Position numbers and translations under genes: made by a program. From Corynebacterium simulans (GTDB lineage Bacteria; Actinomycetota; Actinomycetes; Mycobacteriales; Mycobacteriaceae): a stretch of DNA of 64,000 nucleotides. The stretch covers positions 248,001 to 312,000 of the forward strand of contig NZ_CP014634.1 in NCBI RefSeq assembly GCF_001586215.1, read 5' to 3'. Below are positions 21,158 through 31,498 of this stretch, one piece after another. The notes beneath the pieces are model-generated. The model did not search any database. It was given only the letters and a program-made list of their open reading frames with translations, and had not been told where the DNA came from. Within the stretch, counting starts at the first letter, position 1; each line of letters begins with the position of its first letter.

Positions 21158-21982
21158 TTAGCGTATGCGGCGAGCGAAGTAACGTTCACCGATTCGATCC
21201 ACCTGAATTGGTTGGTGGAAAGCCTGCGTAAGGTTTTCTGAGGTAAGGACCGTATTGATTAGTCCCTTCGCCACGACCTTACCCTCATCGAGGATCATCG
21301 CATGGGTAAATCCATAAGGGATTTCCTCGACGTGGTGGGTAATCATGACGATTGCTGGTGCATCGGCATCCATTGCCAGATCGCCCAAGTAACCCACGAG
21401 ATCCTCGCGGCCTCCTAAGTCCATGCCAGCGGAAGGCTCGTCGAGAATGAGTAGCTCAGGGTTGGACATAAGGGCACGAGCCAAGATGACACGCTTCTTC
21501 TCACCCTCCGATAGGGTTCCCCAGGTGCGTTCGGCCAAGTGGCGGGCGCCCACCTGGTCAAGAATTTCGAAGGCGCGGCTAAAGTCCATGTCTTGGTATT
21601 CCTCGCGGAAGCGTCCCAAGACTGCATAGCCGGCGGAGATAACGAGGTCGTCGACTCGCTCGCCGTCGGGAATGCGGTGCTGTACTGCGGCGGAAGAAAT
21701 GCCGATTGCGGCACGCAGATCGCGCATGTCGGTCTTGCCGATCTGCTCGCCCATCAAAAAGGCGGTTCCTTTAGAAGGAAACTCTTCCGCAGAAGCCATG
21801 CGGACCAAGCTGGTCTTGCCGGCGCCGTTTGGGCCGATGATGACCCAACGCTCGTCGAGCTCTACTTGCCAATCGACTGGGCCCACCAAGGTTCTTCCGC
21901 CACGGCGCAGCTCGACGCCGCGAAAGTCGATGAGCCAATCTTCGTCGGTTACGGGCATTGTTTCGTTATTCACAGCATTCAC
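21158..21982 (-). CDS. ABC transporter ATP-binding protein without a partner permease
   Basis: The protein has 274 residues. Walker A is GPNGAGKT, the signature is LSEGEKKR, Walker B is LLILDEPSAGMDLGG, and the switch His is in ITHHVEEI. It resembles YlmA/ModF-like iron-type ATPases that occur without a membrane partner; no permease is beside it. The start is unclear: GTG 21982, GTG 21973 and ATG 21958 are all in frame, and a -10-like TATAAG (minus strand, 21985-21990) lies just upstream. The gene is divergent from glgE. Confidence 0.85.
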   Translation of the reverse strand: MNAVNNETMPVTDEDWLIDFRGVELRRGGRTLVGPVDWQVELDERWVIIGPNGAGKTSLVRMASAEEFPSKGTAFLMGEQIGKTDMRDLRAAIGISSAAVQHRIPDGERVDDLVISAGYAVLGRFREEYQDMDFSRAFEILDQVGARHLAERTWGTLSEGEKKRVILARALMSNPELLILDEPSAGMDLGGREDLVGYLGDLAMDADAPAIVMITHHVEEIPYGFTHAMILDEGKVVAKGLINTVLTSENLTQAFHQPIQVDRIGERYFARRIR

Positions 21983-22049
21983 GTCTTATATTGTGGCGGA
22001 AATTCTGGTTGCCCGGTGAAACTGACACAGCTGCACTACTCTAAAGGGC

Positions 22050-24017
22050 ATGACTACACGCCTCGCCATCGATGATGTCCGTCCTAGCTTCTCTCCCACT
22101 AAGGCCGTGGTTAATGAGGTGGTTCCGGTAACCGCGTTGGTCTGGCGGGAAGGCCATGATGCGGTGTCGGCAACCCTTTCGGTATGGAATACCGAATCCC
22201 CTTCGGTTTCCTCGGTGACCATGGACCAAGACCCAATTGACCCTGACCGTAGGCATGGTGTGTTTACTCCGCTTACCTGTGGGCGCTGGTTCTTCCGTAT
22301 CGATGCGTGGTCAGACCCGATGGCAACGTGGCGCAATGCGGTGGAAAAGAAGATGGCTGCGGGGCAGACGGCCGCCGAGCTTTCCAACGATCTCCTCCAC
22401 GGCGCAGAGCTTTTTGAGCGGGCGGGAATGCCCGATGTTGCTAAGTCGCTAGCGAATGAGTCTTTGGACCTGGCCTCGCGCGTCGAGGCAGCGCTTTCCG
22501 ACGCCGTGGCAAAGAAACTGCATGCGCACCCCTTACGGGATCTGCTCGTGGAAGGCGAGGTCCACGAGGTACTGGTCGAGCGCCGAGAAGCGCTTTATAA
22601 CTCTTGGTATGAGCTCTTCCCGCGTTCTACGGGCGGTTGGGATGAAGAAGGCAACCCAGTCCACGGCACTTTCAAGACCACGGCCAAGGCGCTGGAGCGA
22701 GTCGCAGACATGGGCTTCGACACAGTGTATTTTCCGCCGATCCACCCCATCGGCAAGGTTCACCGCAAGGGCAAGAACAACTCGGTGGTGGCTGAACCAG
22801 GCGACGTCGGCTCGCCGTGGGCAATTCAAGATCATTCCACCACTCACCCAGACTTGGGCACGATGGATGATTTCAAAAAGCTGGTTTCCCGCGCGCAGGA
22901 GCTGGGGCTCGAGGTAGCGCTGGACTTAGCGCTCCAGGCCGCACCGGACCATCCGTGGGCCAAGACGAACCCAGAGTTTTTCACGGTCTTGGCTGACGGC
23001 ACCATCGCTTATGCGGAGAATCCTCCGAAAAAGTACCAGGACATCTATCCCCTAAACTTCGACAACGACCCAGACGCGATCTATAAGGAGATCTTCCGCA
23101 TCGTGATGATCTGGATCGAGGCGGGCGTAACCACCTTCCGCGTGGATAACCCGCATACCAAGCCGGCAAACTTTTGGACCTGGCTCATAGACAAGGTGCA
23201 CGTGACCCATCCAGAGGTCATCTTCCTGGCGGAGGCCTTTACCCGCGCGCCACGGCTGTTCGGCTTGGCAAAGGCAGGCTTTACCCAGTCCTATACCTAT
23301 TTCACCTGGCAAACCTCGAAGCACGAGCTGACCGAGTTTGCCAAGATGCACGTGGATCAGGCGGATATTTGCCGCCCCAACCTCTTCGTGAATACGCCTG
23401 ACATCCTGCACGAGTCTTTGCAGACCGGCGGGCGGGCCATGTTCGCTATCCGCGCGGCTTTGGCCGCGACTCTGTCTCCGCTATGGGGCGTGTACTCCGG
23501 CTATGAGCTTTATGAGCACGAGGCAGTGGCGCCGGGCAGCGAGGAGTACATGGACTCTGAGAAGTACGAGCTGCGCCCGCGCGACTTCCAGGAGGCGGCT
23601 ACCCGTGGCGCATCGTTGGAATCCTATATTCGCCTGCTCAATCTCATCCGCCGTGAGAACCCCGCGCTGCAGCAGCTGCGCAACCTCAAATTCCACGACG
23701 TCGATAACGAAAAAATCATTGCCTACTCCAAGGCAGATCCTGCGACGGGCAACGTGATCCTGGCCGTGATCAACCTGGATCCGCGCAATGCCCAAGAAGC
23801 CACCGTTACCGTAGATATGGAAGCGATCGGCAGGGCCGACGGTGACGTCTACACCGTCCACGATGCCATTACCGGCGCCGCCTATAACTGGTCCAACCGC
23901 AACTTCGTGCGACTCGAACCGATGCGCGACGTCGCCCATCTGTTCGTGCTGCCGCAGGCTGACCCGCATTCCTTGGACCGCCTTGCCTGGCGCGACGTCA
24001 ACGATTATCGACCTTAA
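22050..24017 (+). CDS. glgE: Alpha-1,4-glucan:maltose-1-phosphate maltosyltransferase GlgE
   Basis: The 655-residue GH13 enzyme extends alpha-glucan with maltosyl units from maltose-1-phosphate. The N-terminal domain starts RLAIDDVRPSFSPT; the barrel shows FDTVYFPPIHPIGK, the nucleophile Asp366 in TFRVDNPHTKP and the acid/base Glu in FLAEAFTRAP. These are the GlgE signatures, not those of ordinary amylases. It is followed after 34 bases by glgB on the same strand, giving the usual GlgE-GlgB pair that builds branched alpha-glucan in Actinobacteria. The maltose-1-phosphate source (Pep2/TreS or GlgM) is not in the window. Confidence 0.96.
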   Translation: MTTRLAIDDVRPSFSPTKAVVNEVVPVTALVWREGHDAVSATLSVWNTESPSVSSVTMDQDPIDPDRRHGVFTPLTCGRWFFRIDAWSDPMATWRNAVEKKMAAGQTAAELSNDLLHGAELFERAGMPDVAKSLANESLDLASRVEAALSDAVAKKLHAHPLRDLLVEGEVHEVLVERREALYNSWYELFPRSTGGWDEEGNPVHGTFKTTAKALERVADMGFDTVYFPPIHPIGKVHRKGKNNSVVAEPGDVGSPWAIQDHSTTHPDLGTMDDFKKLVSRAQELGLEVALDLALQAAPDHPWAKTNPEFFTVLADGTIAYAENPPKKYQDIYPLNFDNDPDAIYKEIFRIVMIWIEAGVTTFRVDNPHTKPANFWTWLIDKVHVTHPEVIFLAEAFTRAPRLFGLAKAGFTQSYTYFTWQTSKHELTEFAKMHVDQADICRPNLFVNTPDILHESLQTGGRAMFAIRAALAATLSPLWGVYSGYELYEHEAVAPGSEEYMDSEKYELRPRDFQEAATRGASLESYIRLLNLIRRENPALQQLRNLKFHDVDNEKIIAYSKADPATGNVILAVINLDPRNAQEATVTVDMEAIGRADGDVYTVHDAITGAAYNWSNRNFVRLEPMRDVAHLFVLPQADPHSLDRLAWRDVNDYRP

Positions 24018-24051
24018 GTCCTGTCTCCTTCGATTTAGGTAACGTGAACTC

Positions 24052-26172
24052 ATGAACATTCCGGAAGCAGATCTCGCCCGCCTCAACGAGTGCCGCCACC
24101 ATGCCCCACATGACTTTTATGGCTGGCACGACGGCACGGTTTTAACTCGTCGCCCCGGCGCCGAGAAGGTGGAGCTGGTCACCGAAACTGCAGTGCACGA
24201 GATGAATGCTGTAGGCCACGACCTGTGGGAGTGCGCACTAGACCAGGAGCAGGATTATCGCTTCCGGGTGACTTACCCAGGCCAGGCTCCGGTCGAGGTG
24301 GCCGACGGCTACCGGTTTTTACCCACTGCCAGCACTTTCGATCTACATCTGATTTCAGAAGGTCGTCACGAGCGGCTTTGGGAGGTACTTGGCGCGAATC
24401 TGCACAGCTACGACACGCATTTGGGCCGGGTTGAAGGTGTTTCGTTTGCGGTGTGGGCGCCGAATGCCAAAGGCGTTGCCGTAGTAGGCGACTTCAACGG
24501 CTGGAATCCCGCGCAGTCGCCGATGCGCTGTTTGGGCGCAACCGGGGTCTGGGAGCTCTTCGTCCCCGGCATCGGCCCCGGCGAGCGCTATAAGTTCGCG
24601 ATTCAAACCGCGGACGGCCGGCGCATCGATAAGGCTGATCCGATGGCGAAGCAAACGATTGCTCCGCCGGAGACAGTCTCGGTAGTCATGGCAAACGATT
24701 ACGAATGGAATGACTCCGCATGGATGGATGCTCGTAACGGCAATCTCGATGTGCCGATGAGCGTCTACGAGCTGCATGTGGGTTCTTGGAAGCAAGGCGC
24801 CGACTACAACAGGCTGCGCGCTGAGCTCATCGATTACGTCCTCGAGCAAGGCTTCACCCACGTCGAGCTGCTTCCGGTGGCAGAGCACCCCTTCGGCGGC
24901 TCTTGGGGCTACCAGGTCTCGGGCTACTACGCGCCGTCGGCGCGCTGGGGGTCGCCGGATGAGTTGCGTGCGCTAATCGACGCCCTGCATAACGCCGGCA
25001 TCGGCGTCCTCATCGACTGGGTTCCGGCGCACTTTCCCAAAGACGAATTTGCACTGGGCCGCTTTGACGGCCAGGCACTCTACGAGCACCCCGATCCCCG
25101 CCGCGGCGAGCAGGCCGACTGGGGAACCTACGTCTTTGACTTTGGCCGCAACGAGGTGCGCAACTTCTTGGTAGCAAACGCGCTGTATTGGGCCGAAGAA
25201 TTCCACGTCGACGGCCTGCGCGTGGATGCTGTAGCCTCGATGCTCTACTTGGACTACTCCCGTGAAGTATGGCTGCCCAATCAGTACGGTGGACGCGAAA
25301 ACCTGGAAGCGGTACAGTTCTTGCAGGAGACGAACGCTACCCTGCAGCGCCTGCATCCCGGCGTGCTGACCATTGCCGAGGAATCGACCTCTTGGCCGGG
25401 CGTTACTGCTCCCACCTCGGAAGGCGGCCTCGGATTTTCCCTGAAATGGAATATGGGCTGGATGAATGACACCCTCGAGTACTTCACACATGAGCCCATC
25501 TACCGCCAGCACCATCACGGCGAGCTGACCTTCTCTATGGTCTATGCCTATTCAGAACGCTACGTGCTGCCGTTTAGCCACGATGAGGTGGTCCATGGCA
25601 AGGGCTCGCTGTGGACGCGCATGCCTGGCGACGATTGGAACAAGGCCGCAGGCTTGCGTGCGCTGTACGGATATATGTTCTCGCATCCGGGCAAGAATCT
25701 GCTGTTTATGGGCCAAGAGTTTGGCCAGGTCGCAGAGTGGAACGAATCCAGTTCTGTGGACTGGGCCAATCTCGAAGGCTGGGGCGGTGAGTGGCATCGA
25801 GGCATCAAGCGCTTAGTGCGCGATATCAATATCGTTTACAAAGACACCCCTGCCCTGTGGTCCCAGGACTTTACGCAGGATGGTTTCCAGTGGGTCAAGG
25901 CTGATGACTCGAACAATAACGTCTTGGGTTACGTGCGCTACGGCAACGATGGCTCGGCGCTGCTCGCCGTGTGCAATTTCTCAGGCAACTCCATTCCGAA
26001 CTACCACATGTGGCTGCCCCGCGACGGCGCGTGGGAGTTGCTGCTCAACACCGACGACGCCGTCTACGAGGGCGCGGGCAATGACTTGGCACATAAGGTG
26101 CACTCCACATCGAATTCCGCGGATCTACACCTCCCGGCCAACTCCGTGCAGTGGTACCGCTTTGTGGGCTAG
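24052..26172 (+). CDS. glgB: 1,4-alpha-glucan branching enzyme GlgB
   Basis: The 706-residue enzyme makes alpha-1,6 branches in glycogen-like glucan. It has an N-terminal N1 domain, a CBM48 domain ([26 protein letters not shown]), the GH13 barrel ([18 protein letters not shown]), nucleophile Asp392 in [10 protein letters not shown], acid/base Glu443 in TIAEEST, and [12 protein letters not shown]. Length fits two-domain GlgB. It works with GlgE just upstream. The stop shares bases with the ABC permease stop on the other strand through a CTAG palindrome. Confidence 0.96.
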   Translation: MNIPEADLARLNECRHHAPHDFYGWHDGTVLTRRPGAEKVELVTETAVHEMNAVGHDLWECALDQEQDYRFRVTYPGQAPVEVADGYRFLPTASTFDLHLISEGRHERLWEVLGANLHSYDTHLGRVEGVSFAVWAPNAKGVAVVGDFNGWNPAQSPMRCLGATGVWELFVPGIGPGERYKFAIQTADGRRIDKADPMAKQTIAPPETVSVVMANDYEWNDSAWMDARNGNLDVPMSVYELHVGSWKQGADYNRLRAELIDYVLEQGFTHVELLPVAEHPFGGSWGYQVSGYYAPSARWGSPDELRALIDALHNAGIGVLIDWVPAHFPKDEFALGRFDGQALYEHPDPRRGEQADWGTYVFDFGRNEVRNFLVANALYWAEEFHVDGLRVDAVASMLYLDYSREVWLPNQYGGRENLEAVQFLQETNATLQRLHPGVLTIAEESTSWPGVTAPTSEGGLGFSLKWNMGWMNDTLEYFTHEPIYRQHHHGELTFSMVYAYSERYVLPFSHDEVVHGKGSLWTRMPGDDWNKAAGLRALYGYMFSHPGKNLLFMGQEFGQVAEWNESSSVDWANLEGWGGEWHRGIKRLVRDINIVYKDTPALWSQDFTQDGFQWVKADDSNNNVLGYVRYGNDGSALLAVCNFSGNSIPNYHMWLPRDGAWELLLNTDDAVYEGAGNDLAHKVHSTSNSADLHLPANSVQWYRFVG

Positions 26173-27779
26173 CTGACCCAGGTGTCGACCTTGGCGTAAA
26201 TCTCCGGCATCCGGCCGTCGACCCGCTTGCCGGCGATAAACGCCACCAGTGCGTGGACGATAGCCGGTACGGCAAGGCTCAAGATGACACCGACTGCTAG
26301 CAACGGAGCCTTGTCTTGGGTAACGGCGATGCCTAGGCAAACAAGACCTGGGGCCACGGCAATCCAGCCGAAGATGAGTCCGAAGAGGCTGGCCACAAAG
26401 GCGGGTGCGGAGTAGCCAGACTTATCAGTCCACGCATTGGTACCCGGCGCGGAGACGGGATAAGGGTTATACACCGACAAAGCGAGTGCGCAGGAGCTTA
26501 CGGAAAGCAGCATTCCTATTGCAGCACAACCAAAGGCCAATACCTTCAGGCGTTCAGGGCTGATGATGAGCGCCAGGATGACGCAAATGAGGATGACAAC
26601 TGCAGAAGGCGTCAGGTGCGCGCGATGGCGGGCCAGCAGAAATTTGCTTGGTGCACAAGGTGCCATCATCTTCAGCCAGCCGGAGGGGCCATCGTAGCCA
26701 TAGTCGTTGACGCCGAGCAGGCCGCCCAGGAGACCGAGCATCACGAGCACGCCTAAACCAGCGGTCAAGTTGCCGTTAAAGATGTGGTAGAGACAGAATC
26801 CTGCGAGCACCGGCATGAAGATCAAGGTATTTACTAGGCGCATATCGCGGACGATATAAAGCAACGAGCGCGAGTACTCCATCATGGCGGGACTGCGATA
26901 AGCCAGGCCCATCAGGCGGAGGCGGGATACGCCGTGCTCCTTTGTCTTTGTGGCTGGCGCAGGCCGGGCGTGCTTTTGGCTTTGGGCGAATTCTGTTTTG
27001 ATTAAGTGCCGCCAGACCGCGAAGAGCCCCACTGCGGTGAGAATAGCGATTAGAAGCTGTGCGAGTGCTTCCATGTAAGAGCCATTGCCAAGCGCTGTGG
27101 CCCAACCGGTCGCTGCGGTAAACGGCGTCCACGCGGCATACTTGCCGATGGTGCCGAGCGGCACTGCATCTTCAATCTGGCCGTTTAAGAGAATGACGCA
27201 GAGCATCAATACGGTGCCGAGAATGCCGCCAATGAACTTGCTGCGATCACTTTCCAAGCTGACCACGTTGCTGGCAACGCTCATCAGGCACTCCGACAAA
27301 CAGATAGTGATAAACCACGAAAGCGCCATGCCGAGCACGAATGCGGGTATTGCAATGACATTGAAGTCACCGATGCTCACGAGCATGATCGCACCGACGA
27401 TTGCCCAGATGATGCTAAAACCTGCAGAAAGCCAGACGCGGGAGTTAAGGAAAGAAATGCGCAGCATGGCGGGCCGGACCTCTTCTAAAGAAAGCGGCAG
27501 GCCCTTCAAGGTATCGGGGTAAAGCTGCTTTTCACCGGCGGGCATGATTATCGCGAGCATGAGGTACATCGCTACGCCGAGGAGGTTGACTGTGGTGAGA
27601 GCGTGAGCATTGCGCGTGCCTTCGCTCAGATCTAAGCCGGCCATAAACCCAGTGTTGGCGAGACCAATCAGGCCATAGATGGCGAAGAGGAGCACCATCA
27701 TCCACTGCGCGGTGTTTTCCTTGAAAGTCCTGCTCCATAGTGTGCGGTGTAGCTTGACGAGGGTTTTGCTGGTGTCCAT
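26169..27779 (-). CDS. ABC exporter membrane protein
   Basis: The protein has 536 residues and about 12 hydrophobic segments, typical of a type-2 exporter permease fused from two six-helix halves. There is no solute-binding or ATPase motif. It lies six bases after the ABC ATPase gene, so the two form an exporter. The substrate is unknown. I prefer ATG 27779 over the adjacent GTG 27782. Confidence 0.82.
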   Translation of the reverse strand: MDTSKTLVKLHRTLWSRTFKENTAQWMMVLLFAIYGLIGLANTGFMAGLDLSEGTRNAHALTTVNLLGVAMYLMLAIIMPAGEKQLYPDTLKGLPLSLEEVRPAMLRISFLNSRVWLSAGFSIIWAIVGAIMLVSIGDFNVIAIPAFVLGMALSWFITICLSECLMSVASNVVSLESDRSKFIGGILGTVLMLCVILLNGQIEDAVPLGTIGKYAAWTPFTAATGWATALGNGSYMEALAQLLIAILTAVGLFAVWRHLIKTEFAQSQKHARPAPATKTKEHGVSRLRLMGLAYRSPAMMEYSRSLLYIVRDMRLVNTLIFMPVLAGFCLYHIFNGNLTAGLGVLVMLGLLGGLLGVNDYGYDGPSGWLKMMAPCAPSKFLLARHRAHLTPSAVVILICVILALIISPERLKVLAFGCAAIGMLLSVSSCALALSVYNPYPVSAPGTNAWTDKSGYSAPAFVASLFGLIFGWIAVAPGLVCLGIAVTQDKAPLLAVGVILSLAVPAIVHALVAFIAGKRVDGRMPEIYAKVDTWVS

Positions 27780-27785
27780 CACGGC

Positions 27786-28583
27786 CTAGTTTCCACCCAA
27801 CCACTGGAAGGCGTTGGAATCGAGATCGGCGCCGCCGACGAGCTCGATGAAGACGTCAGTGAGGCTCTTGTCACCGCGGACCTCATCGACGGTGCCGGAG
27901 GTAAGCACTTGGCCATCATTAATGATTGCCACGGAGGTACAAAGTCCTTCGACTAGGGACATGACGTGGGAGGAAATCACCACGGTGCCACCCCGGGCAG
28001 CGAAGTTCACGAGCACGTTTTGGATGAGGCGGCCGGATACTGGATCGACTGCCTCGAGCGGCTCATCGAGGATGAGCACCTCGGGATTATGGAGTACTGC
28101 GCCGGCAAGCAGAATCTTCTTGGTCATGCCAGCGGAATAGTCGGCGATGCGTTTGGAGGCGGCGTCGTCAAGCGCGAGCACGTGCAGGAGCTCGGCGGCG
28201 CGGCGCTGTGCCTCCCCCTCGTCGAGCTTGCGTAGCGCGCCCAAGTAGTAGAGATACTCGGCGCCGGTGAGGCGGTCGAATACGGGTGCGCCGTCCATGA
28301 GCAAGCCCATCGATGCCTTCGCAGGGATTGGATCGTGCCACACGCGGTGACCGGCAACGAATGACTCGCCGCTATCGGGGCGCAGAAGACCGCAGCCCAT
28401 GGTCAGCATGGTGGTCTTGCCCGCACCGTTGGGGCCGACGATGCCATAAATAGAACCCCGCGGGACGTCGAGATCTAGATTGCGGACGGCGGGAGAACCA
28501 TTGAAGGATTTGTTAAGGCCACGGATTGCAAAGGCTTGCTGCCTAGGATCGGACGAAATCGGTGCTCGGTGCGGACTAGTCAT
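27786..28583 (-). CDS. ABC exporter ATP-binding protein
   Basis: The protein has 265 residues. Walker A is GPNGAGKT, Walker B is VLILDEPLEAVDP and the switch region is ISSHV. The family signature is degenerate: YSAGMTKK in place of LSGGQ. Hence it belongs to the two-gene ABC-2 type exporter with the permease downstream. ATG 28583 is preferred over 28592: a -10-like TAAAAT (28591-28596, minus strand) ends seven bases before it, so the message is probably leaderless. Confidence 0.88.
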   Translation of the reverse strand: MTSPHRAPISSDPRQQAFAIRGLNKSFNGSPAVRNLDLDVPRGSIYGIVGPNGAGKTTMLTMGCGLLRPDSGESFVAGHRVWHDPIPAKASMGLLMDGAPVFDRLTGAEYLYYLGALRKLDEGEAQRRAAELLHVLALDDAASKRIADYSAGMTKKILLAGAVLHNPEVLILDEPLEAVDPVSGRLIQNVLVNFAARGGTVVISSHVMSLVEGLCTSVAIINDGQVLTSGTVDEVRGDKSLTDVFIELVGGADLDSNAFQWLGGN

Positions 28584-28636
28584 GCACCGCATTTTATTAG
28601 AAAATGTTACCTATTTCTAGGTATTTAGTATCTAAA

Positions 28637-29032
28637 TTAATTATGGCGCGCAATCAATTCTTTGACGCGGGCATCAATATCGTCGCGCAGCTCGACCATC
28701 CTTTGCTTGCCCTCCACGCCACGCTGGGAGGGATCTTCAATCTCCCAGCGCTCGGCGGGTCCATCGTACTCGGCGCCACCGACGATGATGACGTGATCGA
28801 CATTGGCGGCAAGTTCCGGATCAACCGGCTTGGGCGTGCCCTCAGACATGTCGGCGCCCACTTCGGCCAGGCAATGGGATGCCTCGAGATTTACATCGCC
28901 GGACTGCCCCGGTTCGGTCACTTGCACGCCGGCCGAATAGACCTTCCACGAGGGAGCATGCAGCTTCGCCAAAGCTGCGGCCATCTGGGACTTGCCGCGG
29001 TTGGAATTACAGAGGAATAGTACTTTCGTCAT
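28637..29032 (-). CDS. Arsenate reductase, mycothiol-dependent LMW-phosphatase type
   Basis: The protein has 131 residues with a low-molecular-weight phosphatase fold. The P-loop is CNSNRGKS (residues 8-15): nucleophile Cys8 is present, but the usual Arg of CX5R is Lys14. The DP motif region is EDPSQRGVEG. Corynebacterial arsenate reductases that make an arseno-mycothiol adduct have, from memory, the same GKSQMAAAL loop, and they couple to mycothiol and mycoredoxin. No arsenite pump or ArsR regulator is next to it. It lies 21 bases after the symporter gene and may be read from it. Confidence 0.8.
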   Translation of the reverse strand: MTKVLFLCNSNRGKSQMAAALAKLHAPSWKVYSAGVQVTEPGQSGDVNLEASHCLAEVGADMSEGTPKPVDPELAANVDHVIIVGGAEYDGPAERWEIEDPSQRGVEGKQRMVELRDDIDARVKELIARHN

Positions 29033-29053
29033 AGGCTCGCAGTATAGCGAGAA

Positions 29054-30490
29054 CTACTTGTAGTACATCTCAGAGCCGTCTTTGTAGCGCTCCAAATCAA
29101 CCTGCTGCGTTGGCTGCAGGCGCTCGTGGGCTGGGTTCTCCACGTCTGGCATGCGCAGGTTAACGGTGCTGTCCTTGCCAGAATCAGCGTATGGTTCCTC
29201 ACCGTTGAGTACCTTCGTGACGCGGTCCATGTCCACGGTCTTGGTCCAGCGGCCAACCAGGATGGTTGCGAGCGCGTTGCCGGCAAAGTTGGTCAGAGCG
29301 CGAGCCTCGGACATAAAGCGGTCGATGCCCATGATGACGTCGACGCCGCCGAGGAGCTCAGGGCGGTGGGACTGCAAGCCCGCAGCCAGCGTTGCGATGC
29401 CGGCTCCGGAGACACCCGCTGCGCCCTTGGACGCGATGATCATAAAGACCAGCAGGCCCACCTGCTCGCCCAAGTTCATCGGCATATGCATTGCCTCGGA
29501 AATGAAGATGGCGGAAAGCGTCAGATAAATAGCGGTGCCGTCCAGGTTGAAGGAATAACCGGTCGGTACAACGATACCCACGGTCGGCTTCTCCACGCCG
29601 AGGTGTTCCAGCTTGCGCATGAGGTTCGGCAATGCGGATTCAGAGGAAGAAGTAGCAACGATGAGCAGGAACTCGCGGCCCAGATACTTGCAGAGCTTCC
29701 ACATGCTGATACCGCCGAATACACGGGCGATGAGGCCGAGTACCACGAATACGAAGAGGAAGCAGGTGATGTAAAAAGCCAGCATCAGGGTGGCCAAGGA
29801 CTTCACGGCATCCATGCCGGTCTCACCAACGACGCCTGCCATAGCTCCGAAAGAGCCGAGCGGAGCCAGCCACAAAATCATGTTGAGGATCTTGAAGACG
29901 AGGCGCTGCAGGCTGGCGACGAAGCCAAGAATAGGTTCGCCTGCTTCGCCCATGGACTGCACGGCGAAGCCACACAGTAACGCGATAAACAGGACCTGGA
30001 GAACAGATCCCGAGGTAAACGCCGAGAACATGGTCTCTGGGACGATGGAGCTGACAAAGCCCCAAAGACCCTCGCCTTCCGCACCTGCCTTGATGTACTT
30101 AGAGCCATCACCGCCGCTAATATGAAGGCCAGCGCCGGGATCGATGAAGTTTCCGACCACGAGGCCGATCGCCAGCGCAAAGGTGGACATCGTGATGAAG
30201 TACGCCAGAGCGATGCCGCCGGCCTTACCGACCGATGCCGCAGCGCGCACCGAGCCGATGCCCAGCACGATGGTGCAGAAGATGATTGGCGCGATGACCA
30301 TCTTAATGAGGCTGACGAACATCGTGCCCAATGGCTTGAAGTTAACGGCAACGCCCGGGGCGACTAGACCCAAGGCAATACCGGCAATCACCGCAACGAT
30401 GACGCCGATGTAGAGCCAGTGGGTACGGTCCTTCTTCGGGGCTTTGGGCTCCGGGATTTTTGGACCATTAATTGGTTGCAAAGTCGGCAT
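29054..30490 (-). CDS. Dicarboxylate/amino acid:cation symporter (DctA/GltP type)
   Basis: The protein has 478 residues and about eight membrane helices plus two re-entrant loops of the DAACS family. The typical signatures are VATSSSESALPNLMRKLE, PTGYSFNLDGTAIY and SKGAAGVSGAG. The sequence points to a DctA-like transporter taking up succinate, fumarate and malate, or Glu/Asp, by Na+ or H+ symport. ATG 30490 follows a GGGAG site. The upstream reading to 30532 includes a 12-bp tandem repeat that looks untranslated. Confidence 0.9.
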   Translation of the reverse strand: MPTLQPINGPKIPEPKAPKKDRTHWLYIGVIVAVIAGIALGLVAPGVAVNFKPLGTMFVSLIKMVIAPIIFCTIVLGIGSVRAAASVGKAGGIALAYFITMSTFALAIGLVVGNFIDPGAGLHISGGDGSKYIKAGAEGEGLWGFVSSIVPETMFSAFTSGSVLQVLFIALLCGFAVQSMGEAGEPILGFVASLQRLVFKILNMILWLAPLGSFGAMAGVVGETGMDAVKSLATLMLAFYITCFLFVFVVLGLIARVFGGISMWKLCKYLGREFLLIVATSSSESALPNLMRKLEHLGVEKPTVGIVVPTGYSFNLDGTAIYLTLSAIFISEAMHMPMNLGEQVGLLVFMIIASKGAAGVSGAGIATLAAGLQSHRPELLGGVDVIMGIDRFMSEARALTNFAGNALATILVGRWTKTVDMDRVTKVLNGEEPYADSGKDSTVNLRMPDVENPAHERLQPTQQVDLERYKDGSEMYYK

Positions 30491-30499
30491 AGAGCACTC

Positions 30500-30523
30500 C
30501 CTTTTAATTGGCCTTTTAATTGG
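30500..30523. repeat. 12-bp tandem repeat in the symporter 5' region
   Basis: CCTTTTAATTGG is present twice in a row (30500-30511, 30512-30523). On the symporter strand a TTGACA box (30527-30532) lies directly upstream, and each repeat unit supplies an AATTAAAA that could serve as a -10-like element. Unit number would change box spacing. Confidence 0.7.
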
Positions 30524-30613
30524 CTCTGTCAAGGATTTCTGCCCTGATAATAGAACCGGATAAAAGCGATCCAGAAATTCCAGAAAGCCGGGGGTGCTCT
30601 AGTTACCCCTTCG

Positions 30614-31498
30614 CTAATAAAGAGCGCTTGCGAGCTTGGTGCGCGCTTGCAGGACACGGGAATCGGAGGCGTCGAAAAGCGCGAAGAGCTCGAGCAAGCG
30701 AACCTTGAGGGCTTGCTTGTCGTCGCCTGCGGTTCTTTGCATCGCCGAGATGAGGCGCTCGAAGGCTTTCTCGGGCGCACCGGCGACGACCTCGGCGTCG
30801 GCGGCATCGCACTGCTTGGCGACGTCGGCTGGCGCAGCGTCGGCAGCAGCAATCGGGTCCTCGGTGCGGTTGGCTGGGTCCAGACGACGCAAAACCTGGG
30901 TGGTGTTGCGGGCCTGCTTGACCTCGGCGTTGTCTGGATCGTCGGCCAAAATGGCGTCGTAGTGGGCGATGGCTGCGTCGAAATCGCCGTGGTTTAGGGA
31001 CTCCTCGGCGGCCTGCACGCGTGGGTCCGCGGCAGTTTCTGGTTCTGGGGTCTCGGTGCTGAGACCACTCAATTGCGGCCCAAGCTTCTCGACGAGCGTG
31101 GCAGTCCACTGCTCCAGCGCATCCTTGGGCTGGGCTCCCTCGAAGTTGGTAATCGGCTGGCCGGCAGCTAGGGCGACGGTGGTCGGCAGGTTTCGCACGC
31201 CAAAGACCTGCGCTACCTGCGGGATAGCATCAGCGTCGATGTAGCCAACGATGAACTTGAGACCACCGGCCTCTGCGACAGCGCGCAGGTCATTCTTCAG
31301 TTGCTCGGAGGCGGGCGAACGCGAAGAACCGATGAGCGCAATAACGGGGACCTCGGCGGAACGGCGAATCAATTCGGATTCGAAGTTAGCCTCGGTTACC
31401 TCGAAAAATGCAGATACCCCGGAAGGCGCTTCCTCAGTCTCCTTTTGCTGCTTCAGCGCGCCCAAGTCAAGGGCACCGCCTACATAAGGTCCGGTCAC
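30614..31498 (-). CDS. CnoX/YbbN-like thioredoxin-fold TPR protein without CXXC
   Basis: The protein has 294 residues. Residues about 30-135 form a thioredoxin fold, but the redox CXXC is absent: the site reads GSSRSPAS. From about 155 it has TPR-like helices (AEESLNHGDFDAAIAHYDAILADDPDN). This matches YbbN/CnoX holdase co-chaperones, which hand clients to chaperones; a CXXC-less form cannot act as a disulfide reductase through that site. The start is GTG 31498, overlapping the previous stop (GTGA). Confidence 0.85.
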   Translation of the reverse strand: MTGPYVGGALDLGALKQQKETEEAPSGVSAFFEVTEANFESELIRRSAEVPVIALIGSSRSPASEQLKNDLRAVAEAGGLKFIVGYIDADAIPQVAQVFGVRNLPTTVALAAGQPITNFEGAQPKDALEQWTATLVEKLGPQLSGLSTETPEPETAADPRVQAAEESLNHGDFDAAIAHYDAILADDPDNAEVKQARNTTQVLRRLDPANRTEDPIAAADAAPADVAKQCDAADAEVVAGAPEKAFERLISAMQRTAGDDKQALKVRLLELFALFDASDSRVLQARTKLASALY

